A stretch of 64,000 nt of DNA from Synechococcus sp. PCC 6312 (GTDB lineage Bacteria; Cyanobacteriota; Cyanobacteriia; Thermosynechococcales; Thermosynechococcaceae): assembly GCF_000316685.1 (NCBI RefSeq), contig NC_019680.1, positions 1,551,501 to 1,615,500 of the forward strand. Reading direction: 5' to 3'. Below, in pieces: positions 27,101 through 35,662 of the stretch. The position numbers and the translations under genes are program-made. The number at the start of each line of letters is the position of its first letter. The first letter of the stretch is position 1. The notes beneath the pieces were generated by a model, which saw only the letters and a program-made list of their open reading frames with translations, made no database searches and had not been told where the DNA came from.

Positions 27101-27820
27101 TTCACCCAGGCCATAGGCTGCCGTAATCAAGGCTGCATCCTTAAAGCCCGTTTCCGTGTCAATGGAAAACATTACCCCTGAGGAAGCTAAATCGGAGCGC
27201 ACCATTTTTTGCACACCCACAGACAAGGCCACATCAAGGTGATCAAAGCCTTTAATTTGCCGATAGGAAATGGCTCGATCCGTAAAAATGGAAGCAAAGC
27301 AACTGTGACAGGCCTTGAGAACTCCGGTGAGACCATGGACATTTAAGTAGGTTTCCTGTTGTCCGGCAAAGCTGGCATCGGGTAAATCTTCGGCGGTGGC
27401 ACTCGATCGCACAGCAACATCTGTATCTGGCCCATAGCGTTGACACATTTCGCCATAGGCCTGGGTAATCGCGGTGTGCAGAGATGTTGGGAAAGGTGTT
27501 TCGAGAATTAAGGATCGGAGTTCTTGGCCAATTTGTCGCAGTTGGGGGACATTTTCTACATCTAAAGCGGACAAAAGGGCGCGCAGTTTCGGCTCCAGGC
27601 CTCCCTCCAGAATAAAAGTACGATAAGCATAAGCAGTAGTTGCAAAGCCATCGGGAACATTAATCCCCTGTGGGGTGAGTTGTTGGAGCATTTCCCCTAA
27701 GGAGGCATTTTTTCCACCCACTAAAGGCAAGTCTGATAAACAAAGACGGTTAAGGGGCAAGACCAAGGCCTGGGATGGATCACTGAGAAACTTTTGTGCT
27801 TGGGCAGGAGTAGCAAACAT
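24185..27820 (-). CDS. ppsA: Phosphoenolpyruvate synthase precursor with in-frame intein
   Basis: A 1211-residue precursor; removing the intein (residues 437-830) leaves 817, the normal size for PpsA. The enzyme makes phosphoenolpyruvate from pyruvate and ATP through a phosphohistidine. The N-terminal ATP-grasp domain includes LVGGKNASLGEML, AVRSSATAEDLPDASFAGQQ and the later IEWAKDG. The swivelling domain reads TNQGGRT-[intein]-CHAAIIAREMGIPAIVG, with the catalytic His directly after the splice junction. The C-terminal barrel ends with FSIGSNDLTQLTLGLDRDSG and GICGQAPSDYPEF. Activity therefore depends on splicing. An AT-rich upstream gap of more than 240 bp probably holds its promoter. Confidence 0.96.
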   Translation of the reverse strand: MFATPAQAQKFLSDPSQALVLPLNRLCLSDLPLVGGKNASLGEMLQQLTPQGINVPDGFATTAYAYRTFILEGGLEPKLRALLSALDVENVPQLRQIGQELRSLILETPFPTSLHTAITQAYGEMCQRYGPDTDVAVRSSATAEDLPDASFAGQQETYLNVHGLTGVLKACHSCFASIFTDRAISYRQIKGFDHLDVALSVGVQKMVRSDLASSGVMFSIDTETGFKDAALITAAYGLGENVVQGAVNPDEYLVFKPTLKTGYRPILEKRLGSKEIKMVYDLGGSKLTKNVSVCPEDRARFALSDDEILQLGHWACAIEDHYSQLRGSYTPMDIEWAKDGNTGELFIVQARPETVQSQKATNVLRSYKLQETGEVLVHGRAVGEMIGQGQARVIMDVRQINEFQAGEVLVTNRTDPDWEPIMKKASAIVTNQGGRTCFTGDTKILTNQGFMSLSQVYDRGSDGLLTLSFNPQTQGIEWKPIIDTMKRPNQVIGVSVSQTGKMTHNTLRLTPDHKMINLRNGEFVKTEIQEMLANQEMVVVAQTIPQLAEHSEQAADLAYFLGGIITDGSIYTTRTHGEVQFIQKDVPEKAAFITTMQAKAEKLFGKSFTPYEKKASTGMIRGETVTGQATAYRLYSKSIAYQVKELEENIVPMLLQSSPEVAYQFLAGVIDGDGCYANNRINIYASEENLLQAIIVACMKINTVPQVTQNRQIYNVQIVEKLPEILSYTQRVKGEVTARTIQTRFFAARQLFDETAMGQVKLRRDQNYLISEQLLEQMDEFESLRQGDIRMQRVVQVENLQPAEVFNITVADHHNYVVFTEKYTPVLVCNCHAAIIAREMGIPAIVGCGDATTKLQTGQAVTISCAEGEMGKVYAGLLNFLIDEVALKNLPRTRTQILMNVGNPEEAFGLAAIPNDGVGLARLEFIIANHIQAHPLALLHFEQLEDYQVKAEIAALTAQYPHKPDFFVDKLAHGIGTIAAAFYPKPVVVRMSDFKSNEYANLLGGRQFEPQEENPMIGWRGASRYYDPLYAAGFALECQAMKRVRDEMGLTNVILMIPFCRTPAEGQRVLEEMAKHGLNRGENGLEVYVMCELPSNVVLADQFSQVFDGFSIGSNDLTQLTLGLDRDSGLVAHLFDERNDAVLRMVAQAIQTAKKHQRKIGICGQAPSDYPEFAQFLVEQGIDSISLNPDSVLKTLLSIAETEAQLDNRNF
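25331..26512 (-). mobile_element. PpsA intein with LAGLIDADG homing endonuclease
   Basis: A 394-residue intein. The N-terminal junction is T|CFTGDTKILT (Cys1, codon 26510-26512). Block B has LRLTPDHKM, with the Thr-x-x-His that activates the first peptide bond. The two LAGLIDADG dodecapeptides are LAYFLGGIITDGS and YQFLAGVIDGDGC, so an intact endonuclease is likely. Block F reads VFNITVADHHNYVVF. The C-terminal junction is TPVLVCN|CHAA. The terminal Asn and the +1 Cys are normal, but the penultimate residue is Cys where most inteins have His. The insertion is one residue before the catalytic phosphohistidine of PpsA. Confidence 0.95.
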
Positions 27821-28064
27821 ATTTCTCTCCTAGTGTCGCGATTCAATAAGGGGGCCGGAGTAAGGCTATATCTATACCTATCTTCCACTTGGCATACTGA
27901 CTTAATCGAGATTTTTCTTAACTCTTTATCTTTGGATTAGCAAAACGTCATAAAATAATGGCAGTCCTGACCTAAACGGTGCTGTTTTTCTGTGAACTGG
28001 CCTGGATATTGTTGAGTAGGACGGCTGTTGTTAAGAATTTATGAATACTCTCATTCACAGAAGT
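27821..28064. promoter_or_regulatory. AT-rich gap upstream of ppsA
   Basis: This gap must hold the ppsA promoter (transcribed leftward). I could not assign -35 and -10 elements with confidence. No gene is seen; the right edge meets the decayed insertion sequence. Confidence 0.35.
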
Positions 28065-29187
28065 GTTGAAAGTTAGCTTGAAGTGCAAAAAAAAGGGCAG
28101 AAATGAAGTATTCTCCCCTTATAGAAACAAAAAAATAGTGAGTGTATCATGGCATCATTTTCAAGCATTGTCAAATCAATTCTGAAGCAACTCAGCGATC
28201 ACGATTACCCAGTTATTAACTCGTAACTGCTTTTCAAAATCTGGTTAACCTACGTCTTAGACCAAGGTATAACCAGCATGAGATCCTTATTTTATCGCTT
28301 AAATCAATCAGGAATTGAGATTGATATATCCATCTTTTCAAAAGCAAATAAAACTCGTGAAAATGGCTTATTTCGGTGATTTTATGTTCAACTGATGCAG
28401 CAAGTCAAACGGAAAAATACCACCTCTAAGCTGATGCTATTTCCCATTGATTCAACAGTCATTACCTTAACTAGTAAGCTCTTTTGGTCGCAAGGATATC
28501 ATCAAGTGAAGCTGATTAATGGATTTAATCTGACTCAGAATGTTACAAGTGAATGCATGATTAACTTTGGTCAAGAAAATGATGCCAAATCTACCGAGGA
28601 AATTCTGACAATGATCCCGAAAAATGCAGCTGCTTTAATGGATAGAGGGTTTGCTGACTGGAAATTTATCGATGAATTGAGCCAATTACAACACCTATTT
28701 TTAGTGCGAATTAAAAAAAATATGAAGACAGAACTAGACCACGACCGCTATCGAATGATTCGACTTTGTGATATTAACAGTGGTGTAGAGTTTCCTTTGG
28801 TAACTAATCTTTAAGATATGAGTGATGAAGAGATTAGTGAACTGTATTGATATCGTTGAGCGATTGAAAATTTATGGAAATTTTTATAGAGCAAAGCTAC
28901 ACCTCCGACAGGCTAACGCCAACGTTCGCAGAAGATGCACTTATCTTTAGAACGATTAATCACGAAGAGTTTGAACGGTGTAACTACACAAATTTATATG
29001 ATTCTGATTGCATATTTAATCTTAGAGTTGATAGAGCTTCCTATTTACTATGGTCGTACATTATTAGATAAATTGCGCTATTTACAACTTGAACTAAGTC
29101 GGCATTGCTCGGTTATCCACTGGAGCTTTGATTGGCAGCCGAAGCTACTTGTCTCTTGAAATGTAAAGTTTTATTGCGGCTTTCAAC
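28065..29187 (+). mobile_element. Decayed IS4-type insertion sequence
   Basis: An element of about 1.1 kb bounded by short inverted repeats GTTGAAAG (28065-28072) and CTTTCAAC (29180-29187), containing one dead transposase frame. The ends are short and the exact boundaries are uncertain; I saw no clear target-site duplication. Confidence 0.6.
28149..29159 (+). pseudogene. IS4-family transposase pseudogene
   Basis: A single reading frame from ATG 28149 to TGA 29159 encodes an IS4-like DDE transposase but carries seven in-frame stops (28224, 28377, 28812, 28848, 28857, 28887, 28914) and no frameshift. The DDE residues can be placed: the first Asp in FPIDSTVITLTSKLFW, the second in ALMDRGFADWKF, and the Glu in the Y-x2-R-x3-E block around 28845-28885, where two stops replace the usual Arg and Trp. 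The C-terminal helix KLRYLQLELSRHCSVIHWSF is intact. A 45-nt in-frame insert (28887-28931) interrupts the sequence after KFL. The copy cannot make a transposase. Confidence 0.88.
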
Positions 29188-29604
29188 GTTTCTGGTAAAT
29201 ATCCAATCCTCTCTTATCCAAGCCAATGACATTTGTGGGTGACTTTGGAGGTAGCTCATTGGTCAGGCTCAATGAGGATCTTTATTTATTAACGCTCATA
29301 GGCTTGAGTTGGATGGAAGCCTCGACCCATAGCTAAATTAATTTATAAAATCATTGGCAGACCATATCCCTTACGGCTTAAAAGCTATGAGAACAGCTAT
29401 TGAATCTGGAGCCTGAAATTACCCATACTCGAGCCAATACCCATCAAACCCATCAAGTCAACCACTTCGGGTAAGGCAGGAGCAAGATTATCCGGATGGG
29501 GTTGTGAATAGACTAGAGCGCGGGGCCTAGGCCAGCTTAAACTGGACGTGGGCTGAATTAATCAAAACCATTAGTCGGCTCGACACAAATCACGGGAGAC
29601 TGCA
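29188..29604. other. Gene-free gap upstream of glgC
   Basis: This 417-bp gap lies between the insertion-sequence relic and glgC and presumably holds the glgC promoter. I see no ORF with protein character and no RNA gene. A CACGGGAGA stretch before the glgC ATG is its likely ribosome-binding region. Confidence 0.4.
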
Positions 29605-30894
29605 ATGAAGAGAGTCTTGGCGATTATTCTCGGTGGTGGAGCAGGCACACGCTTATATCCCCTGACAAAACGGCGGGCCAAACCAGCAGTGCCTTTAGCC
29701 GGTAAATATCGCCTCATTGATATTCCAGTCAGTAATTGCATCAATTCAGAATTGACGAGCATCTATGTCCTAACTCAGTTTAATTCCGCCTCCTTAAATC
29801 GCCACATCGCCCGCACCTACACGTTTCCCAGTCTTACGGGTGGTTTCGTTGAAGTTTTAGCGGCCCAACAAACTCCAGAAAATCCGAATTGGTTCCAAGG
29901 CACAGCCGATGCAGTCCGGCAATACCTGTGGCTCCTCTCAGATTGGGATGTGGATCAATATTTGATTCTCTCAGGGGATCATCTTTATCGGATGGATTAT
30001 CGTCAGTTTGTCCAACGTCATATTGATACCAATGCCGATATTACTCTCTCAGTTTTACCTGTGGATGAGCAGGCGGCCCAAGGGTTTGGCTTAATTAAGG
30101 TCAAGGAATCTGGGCAGGTCATTGATTTTACCGAAAAACCTAAGGGGGATGTCCTAAAGTCCATGGCGGTGGATACGACCCGGTTTGGCTTAAGCCCGGA
30201 TGTGGCCCAGCGCAAGCCCTATATGGCCTCCATGGGGATTTATGTCTTTAATCGGCAGGTCTTGGTTGATGTCCTCAAAGAAATGCCCGATGCTACAGAC
30301 TTTGGGAAGGAAATTATTCCAGCGGCGGCCCGGCATCGGAATGTACAAACCTATCTCTTTGATGGTTACTGGGAAGATATTGGGACAATTGAATCTTTCT
30401 ATGATGCTAATTTGGCCCTGACTCGTCAGCCCCAGCCCCCGTTTAGTTTTTATGACGAAAATGCCCCGATCTACACTCGGCCTCGTTATTTACCCCCCTC
30501 GAAACTCCTCTCCTGCAACATTACTGAATCCATCATCAGTGAGGGCTGCATCCTCAAAGAATGTCAAGTCCATCACTCGGTTTTAGGGGTACGCTCTCGG
30601 GTGGAGTCCGGTTGTGTGATTGACCATGCCTTGATTATGGGATCGGACTTTTATCAACCCCTATCAGAGCGAAACGTCAGCTATGACCAAAATAAAGTTC
30701 CGATTGGGATTGGGGCTAATAGTATTATCCGGCGAGCCATTGTGGATAAAAACGCCTGTATTGGCCGGAATGTCAAAATTATCAATAAGGATCGGGTTGA
30801 AGAGTCGAATCGGGAAGAAGTGGGGTTTTATATTCGCAGTGGGATCGTAGTAGTTCTTAAAAATGCGGTAATCCCTGACGATACGGTGATTTAG
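29605..30894 (+). CDS. glgC: Glucose-1-phosphate adenylyltransferase
   Basis: A 429-residue enzyme that makes ADP-glucose from glucose-1-phosphate and ATP, the committed step of glycogen synthesis. The N-terminal nucleotidyltransferase motif is [20 protein letters not shown], followed by [29 protein letters not shown] and [13 protein letters not shown] form the catalytic centre, with the Asp in the latter. The Lys in DFTEKPKGD binds substrate. The C-terminal left-handed beta-helix ends with [19 protein letters not shown], typical of the 3-phosphoglycerate-activated cyanobacterial form. Full length. Confidence 0.98.
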   Translation: MKRVLAIILGGGAGTRLYPLTKRRAKPAVPLAGKYRLIDIPVSNCINSELTSIYVLTQFNSASLNRHIARTYTFPSLTGGFVEVLAAQQTPENPNWFQGTADAVRQYLWLLSDWDVDQYLILSGDHLYRMDYRQFVQRHIDTNADITLSVLPVDEQAAQGFGLIKVKESGQVIDFTEKPKGDVLKSMAVDTTRFGLSPDVAQRKPYMASMGIYVFNRQVLVDVLKEMPDATDFGKEIIPAAARHRNVQTYLFDGYWEDIGTIESFYDANLALTRQPQPPFSFYDENAPIYTRPRYLPPSKLLSCNITESIISEGCILKECQVHHSVLGVRSRVESGCVIDHALIMGSDFYQPLSERNVSYDQNKVPIGIGANSIIRRAIVDKNACIGRNVKIINKDRVEESNREEVGFYIRSGIVVVLKNAVIPDDTVI

Positions 30895-31024
30895 GGGCAC
30901 TTGGGTTGAGATATTGAATTGAGCTTTTTCTCCCCTATGACAGTGGATTTTGTGGTCGCGGTCTAAGGCTGGGGATGTCAATGCTAGAGTATCCATAATC
31001 TGAGTTAAGAACCCATAGACTGCC

Positions 31025-34000
31025 GTGTACGTCAAGCAACTGGAACTCACTAATTTCAAATCCTTTGGGGGGACAACGGCAATCCCTTTACTGCCTGGTT
31101 TTACGGTGGTTTCAGGCCCCAATGGATCGGGGAAATCCAATTTACTCGATGCTTTATTATTTGCCCTGGGCCTGGCGGGTTCCAAGGGAATGCGGGCCGA
31201 ACGATTACCGGATCTGGTCAATCACAGTCAAACCCGGCGCAATCAAAGCGTGGTCGAAACCAGAGTCGTCGTCACCTTTGCCCTAGAACCCCACGAAATT
31301 CCCCAGGCCACGCTCTCCACGGAAGATAGTCCCGCACCACCCACCGAATCATCCGCACACCCGCAAACCTTGGAATGGCAGGTTACCCGAAAATTGCGCG
31401 TCACGAAACAGGGGACTTATACCTCGACTTATTTACTCAATGACCAGGCCTGTACCCTGAATGAACTCCACAATCAACTCCAACAACTGCGAATTTACCC
31501 CCAGGGCTATAACGTCGTGCTGCAAGGGGATGTCACCGGCATTATTTCGATGAATAGTAAGCAACGGCGGGAAATTATTGATGAGTTGGCGGGAGTGGCG
31601 GATTTTGACCGGAAAATTAACCAGGCCAAGGAAAAGCTCGACACGGTAAAAGAACGGGAAGAACGGTTTCGGATTGTCGAGCAAGAGTTAATTCAACAAC
31701 GAGATCGGCTGCAACGGGATCGGGTTCAGGCGGAAAAATATAAAGTCTTACGGCAAGAGTTAGAAACCAAACAGGAATGGAGTCGAGTCTTGGCCTGGGC
31801 AACGGTACAGCGGCAAATCAAACAACTGCAAACCCAAATTAAGGAGGGCGAAAAATCCCAGACCCAGCTACAAACCCAACTGGAGCAATTAACAACTCAA
31901 ATTAACACCGATACAAAGACCCTAGAAACCCTGAATCGGCAAGTCAAAGCTCTCGGGGAAGATGAACTGATTAAACTCCAAACCCAACTGGCTCAAAAAC
32001 AAGCGGAACAACGGCAATTAGAACGGCAACAAACGGAACTCAAACAAACTCAACTGCACCAGGCCGAGGAACTGCGGAACTTACAAATTACCTTGGCAAC
32101 AGAACAAACTCAACTCGAAACTCTCAAAAAACAGCAACAACAGTTAGAAACTGAACAAATTCAACCCCAACACCAGGCCTGTCAAATTGCCCTGCAAGAA
32201 CTCGAAGCCAGTCGCAACCAAGCCAAAACCCTGAATGCTGCCGCCCAGGCCTGGATGCAAGAACATACCCAAATCCGCCAGGAAATCAACCAACTTGCAA
32301 CCCAATTAGAACCTCAACGCCTCGAACAATCCCGGCTCCAAGAACGCCAAAGCCAACTGGAACGGCAAATTTCCGAGCAAACCCAGGCCCTAGCAGAAAT
32401 TGAATCTGAACTGGCGATTGTGGAAGATGAAATGGCCACCGCCGACACTCTTCTAGCCCCGGAACAGGCCGAAATTCAACGCCTGGCCCAACAGATTGCC
32501 CAACTCCAAGAACAACTGCACCTGAATCAACAAACCCGCGACCGTCTGCACCGGGAACAACGGGACAAACAACGGCAACTGGACAAACTAGAAGCCCAAC
32601 AACTGGCGATCCAAGAAACCCAAGGGACTCAGGCCACGCGCTTAATTCTGCAAGCTCAACTGCCTGGAGTAATTGGGACTGTGGCACAACTGGGGCGGGT
32701 CGAAACGGCCTATCAACTGGCCTTAGAAATTGCAGCGGGTGGGCGCTTAGGGCAAATTGTCGTGGAGGATGATTCTGTGGCGGCGGCGGGGATTGAAATT
32801 CTCAAACGGGAACGGGGCGGTCGGGCGACATTTTTACCCCTGACTAAAATGCAATCCCCCCGGAATTTACCCAATTTAAACCTGCCAGGCCTGGTGGATT
32901 ATGCCCTGAATTTAATTGAGTTTGAACGCCGCCTCTTGCCAATTTTTGCCTATGTGTTTGGTCAGACCTTGGTGTTTGAAGATTTAGCCACTGCCCGCAG
33001 ATATATTGGTCAACATCGAATCGTCACCTTGGATGGAGAACTGTTAGAAACCAGTGGGGCCATGTCGGGGGGAAGCAGATCGCAACAATCGAGTTTGCAT
33101 TTTGGCAAAAGTGAAGCCCAAGAATCCAATGAGGTGCGGGAATTACGGCATCGTCTAGCGGAAATTGATCGTCTTTTGGGACGGATTGAAACCGACATTA
33201 GTAGTCAACAGGTAAAACTACAAAAAAAAATCCAAGACCTGACAGAAAAACGAGAACAACTGCGGGATTTAGATCAACAACAAAATCAACTGAAAACCTC
33301 TGCCCAGGCCCTGACCCGGCAACAGCAACAAATTCAAACCCAACTCAGTCAAAATCAATCAGAACTCAGCGTAACTTTAGCAAAATTCCACCAACTCACC
33401 ACCGATTTACCCCAACAAGAAACCCGTTTAAGCCAACTCCGCGAAACCTTAGCCAAACTGGAAGAATCCCAAACCCATAATGAATGGCAAACCCTGCAAG
33501 ACCAAGTCCAACAAAAAGAACAGGCCTGGCAAACTCAAGATGCAACCTTACGGGGCCTGGAGCGCCAAAAGCAGGATTTAATTTATCACTATCAACGCCA
33601 AGAAACCCAAATTCAGCAACATCAAACCCGGATTGCCACGCTCCAACAGCAACAAACCCAGGCCCTGCAACAAGCGACTCAATCTGAAACTGAAATCAGT
33701 CAAGTTTTGGCTCAAGTGAATGAGTTAGAAAAACAGATCCGGGGCCTGGAAACCCAAATGGGCGAAATTAAACAACAACGAGACCAACAGGAATATCAAC
33801 TCCGCCAGGCCCAGACGCAGCAACAATCCCTTCAATGGCAACTGCAAAACTTGACGGAAACCCAGGCCCAAAAACAGACTGAACTCAAATCTTTAACCGA
33901 GCAAACCCCACCAGAACTGCCCCCCGAACTCCCCGAAATTCCCGCCGATCTGACTCTGCCCCAACTGCAAGAGCAAATTTTAAATCTAGAAAAACGCCTA

Positions 34001-34600
34001 CGAGCGATGGAGCCGGTCAATATGCGGGCGATTGAAGAATACGAGCATACCCAAACCCGCCTCGATGAACTTAGTCAAAAACTTGGGGTTTTAGATTCGG
34101 AACGCACGGAAGTATTATTGCGAATTGAGAACTTTACCACCCTCCGCCACCAGGCCTTTCAAGAAGCATTTGATGCCGTTAATATCAACTTCCAGGCCAT
34201 TTTTGCTACCCTCTCTGATGGGGATGGTTACTTACAACTGGAAAATGCCCAGGATCCCTTTGCTGGAGGCCTAAATCTTGTCGCGCATCCCAAAGGCAAA
34301 CCCGTCCAACGGCTGGCATCTATGTCTGGGGGAGAAAAATCCTTAACCGCCCTGAGTTTTATCTTTGCCCTGCAACGGTATCGCCCCTCGCCCTTCTATG
34401 CCTTTGATGAAGTGGATATGTTTTTGGATGGAGCCAATGTCGAACGCCTTTCCAGAATGATTCAGCAGCAAGCCCAACAGGCCCAGTTTATTGTTGTTAG
34501 TTTGCGTCGCCCGATGATTGAAGCTTCTCAACGCACCATCGGAGTCACCCAGGCCAGGGGTCAACATACCCAAGTCATCGGGATTAAACTACAGGATTAG
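31025..34600 (+). CDS. smc: Chromosome segregation protein SMC
   Basis: A 1191-residue SMC ATPase read from GTG 31025 (product MYVKQLELTNFKSFGG). The Walker A motif is GPNGSGKSNLLDALLF. The arms are two very Gln/Glu-rich coiled coils (about 170-500 and 670-1000) around a hinge domain at about 510-660 (LPGVIGTVAQLGRVETAYQL, then GGRLGQIVVEDD). The C-terminal head has the signature LASMSGGEKSLTALSF and Walker B FYAFDEVDMFLDGANV. With ScpA/ScpB it compacts and segregates chromosomes. Its last 56 nt are repeated at 35589-35644, beyond the adjoining rpn gene. Confidence 0.97.
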   Translation: MYVKQLELTNFKSFGGTTAIPLLPGFTVVSGPNGSGKSNLLDALLFALGLAGSKGMRAERLPDLVNHSQTRRNQSVVETRVVVTFALEPHEIPQATLSTEDSPAPPTESSAHPQTLEWQVTRKLRVTKQGTYTSTYLLNDQACTLNELHNQLQQLRIYPQGYNVVLQGDVTGIISMNSKQRREIIDELAGVADFDRKINQAKEKLDTVKEREERFRIVEQELIQQRDRLQRDRVQAEKYKVLRQELETKQEWSRVLAWATVQRQIKQLQTQIKEGEKSQTQLQTQLEQLTTQINTDTKTLETLNRQVKALGEDELIKLQTQLAQKQAEQRQLERQQTELKQTQLHQAEELRNLQITLATEQTQLETLKKQQQQLETEQIQPQHQACQIALQELEASRNQAKTLNAAAQAWMQEHTQIRQEINQLATQLEPQRLEQSRLQERQSQLERQISEQTQALAEIESELAIVEDEMATADTLLAPEQAEIQRLAQQIAQLQEQLHLNQQTRDRLHREQRDKQRQLDKLEAQQLAIQETQGTQATRLILQAQLPGVIGTVAQLGRVETAYQLALEIAAGGRLGQIVVEDDSVAAAGIEILKRERGGRATFLPLTKMQSPRNLPNLNLPGLVDYALNLIEFERRLLPIFAYVFGQTLVFEDLATARRYIGQHRIVTLDGELLETSGAMSGGSRSQQSSLHFGKSEAQESNEVRELRHRLAEIDRLLGRIETDISSQQVKLQKKIQDLTEKREQLRDLDQQQNQLKTSAQALTRQQQQIQTQLSQNQSELSVTLAKFHQLTTDLPQQETRLSQLRETLAKLEESQTHNEWQTLQDQVQQKEQAWQTQDATLRGLERQKQDLIYHYQRQETQIQQHQTRIATLQQQQTQALQQATQSETEISQVLAQVNELEKQIRGLETQMGEIKQQRDQQEYQLRQAQTQQQSLQWQLQNLTETQAQKQTELKSLTEQTPPELPPELPEIPADLTLPQLQEQILNLEKRLRAMEPVNMRAIEEYEHTQTRLDELSQKLGVLDSERTEVLLRIENFTTLRHQAFQEAFDAVNINFQAIFATLSDGDGYLQLENAQDPFAGGLNLVAHPKGKPVQRLASMSGGEKSLTALSFIFALQRYRPSPFYAFDEVDMFLDGANVERLSRMIQQQAQQAQFIVVSLRRPMIEASQRTIGVTQARGQHTQVIGIKLQD
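34545..34600 (+). repeat. smc 3' end, parent copy of a 56-nt direct repeat
   Basis: Encodes VTQARGQHTQVIGIKLQD and the stop. The second copy at 35589-35644 differs at five of 56 positions; four of the five differences are synonymous. Confidence 0.93.
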
Positions 34601-34657
34601 TTGCTTCAGGTCTGATCCAAAACTCAAGCGGTTAGAGTCAATAATCACCCTCCAGAT

Positions 34658-34951
34658 TCAGTGACGCTGCAACCAGGCCCCAATATCATCCATTTTTTGA
34701 AATTCAAAAATTGCTAGGGCTAATTCCTCTAAATCATCCAAGGATAAGGATTTAATCTCAGCCTCCAGGCCTGGGGGAAGTGCGCCAAACCGTTGAGATA
34801 ATAGCCGCAAAACTAAAAGTTGTTCTCCTTCTTGCCGCCCCCGCTGCTGGCCAATCAGTTCCCCTTCTTCTCGTCCTTGCTCTAGAGCTTCAGCCGTGAT
34901 CTCCTGATAAAAGCGGCTGTTTTTGAGTTCACTGGTTGTAAATCCGAGCAT
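34658..34951 (-). CDS. Candidate internally initiated C-terminal product of rpn (RpnS-like antitoxin)
   Basis: Codon 200 of the rpn gene is an ATG (34949-34951) with a perfect AGGAGG at 34960-34965, leaving eight bases between them, which is ideal spacing. Initiation here would give a 97-residue protein starting MLGFTTSELKNSRFYQEI that lacks the nuclease core. Intragenic small proteins of this kind neutralise the full-length toxin in E. coli rpn genes. That the site is used here is inferred from the Shine-Dalgarno match alone. Confidence 0.45.
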   Translation of the reverse strand: MLGFTTSELKNSRFYQEITAEALEQGREEGELIGQQRGRQEGEQLLVLRLLSQRFGALPPGLEAEIKSLSLDDLEELALAIFEFQKMDDIGAWLQRH

Positions 34952-35548
34952 CTCTTCCACCTCCTGCCGAGTCAGATGGGTAAATTTATACGCAATGATG
35001 GTTGTCGCTAGGTCTATTATGGCTTGTTGTGTTTCCGGTGGCTCTGCTTTCGCTTGTCTGACAATACTTTGAGCTAATTCTTTTGCCTCTGTGGACTGAA
35101 TCACCGTGAGTTGAATTAGTTGAACAGGGAGAGAAGTGGTTTCACTTGATTCAAGTTCATCTAAATAAATTCGATGGATTTGAGGGCTATTGAGGAGAAG
35201 TGCGTAGAGGGTGCAGTTTGTTTGCTCCGTTTGACGATTGGGATAAATGACAACAGCTTGCCAATTAGCCAAGGTTTGACGAAAACGGTAAAGGTAAATA
35301 AAAATTTCACTAAAAAATCGTTCGTAAAATTGTTCGTCTTTTTGAAACTGCACCTCACAAAAGTAAACAACTCTTGGATTCCCTGACTCTGGTGGCAGAA
35401 AGACCCCATCCAGTTGAAAAGCCGTTTCTTTGACGGTGATGGATTCAAAATGATAATCCGAGGCCTGGGGGGGAGCCGTGGGCAGCAAGTCAAAGAGGCT
35501 AGAGGGAAATTGTTGAAAGAGTTGATAAAAGATGGAGTCGCGTCTCAT
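34658..35548 (-). CDS. Rpn-family recombination-promoting nuclease (DUF2887, PD-(D/E)xK)
   Basis: A 296-residue protein starting MRRDSIFYQLFQQFPSSLFD, the DUF2887 opening. The nuclease core is FQLDGVFLPPE (Asp), then VVYFCEVQFQKDEQFYERFF (the ExQ pair), the PD-(D/E)xK pattern of the Rpn/COG5464 group. The C-terminal part has QEITAEALEQGREEGELIGQ, then a helical tail. E. coli Rpn proteins stimulate RecA-independent recombination and act as toxic antiphage nucleases held in check by a small protein translated from their own 3' end. The gene sits antisense between two copies of the smc 3' end, so it is an accessory insertion. The catalytic residues look intact. Confidence 0.88.
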   Translation of the reverse strand: MRRDSIFYQLFQQFPSSLFDLLPTAPPQASDYHFESITVKETAFQLDGVFLPPESGNPRVVYFCEVQFQKDEQFYERFFSEIFIYLYRFRQTLANWQAVVIYPNRQTEQTNCTLYALLLNSPQIHRIYLDELESSETTSLPVQLIQLTVIQSTEAKELAQSIVRQAKAEPPETQQAIIDLATTIIAYKFTHLTRQEVEEMLGFTTSELKNSRFYQEITAEALEQGREEGELIGQQRGRQEGEQLLVLRLLSQRFGALPPGLEAEIKSLSLDDLEELALAIFEFQKMDDIGAWLQRH

Positions 35549-35588
35549 AAAGTCATTTTAGGAGTTGGACTAAATAACCGCACCCATA

Positions 35589-35644
35589 TCACCCAGGCCA
35601 GAGGCCAACATACCCAAGTCATCGGGATTAAACTGCAAGGTTAG
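35589..35644 (+). pseudogene. Second copy of the smc 3' end
   Basis: Encodes ITQARGQHTQVIGIKLQG and a stop, followed 19 bp later by the phosphoesterase gene. There is no start codon or body, so it is a gene-end fragment. It matches the real smc end at 51 of 56 bases, and the changes are nearly all synonymous. Confidence 0.9.
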
Positions 35645-35662
35645 ACCTGTACCGAGATATTC

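Noticed and set aside
28887-28931. Identification of the 45-nt insert as a named cyanobacterial palindromic repeat
   Set aside because: It resembles such repeats only loosely and I could not fold it into a convincing palindrome.
30664-31221. 185-residue minus-strand ORF
   Set aside because: It lies antisense across the glgC 3' end and the smc 5' end, both certain genes, and shows no family pattern.
32286-32687. 133-residue minus-strand ORF
   Set aside because: It is the complement of the Gln-rich coiled coil of smc; the composition explains the open frame.
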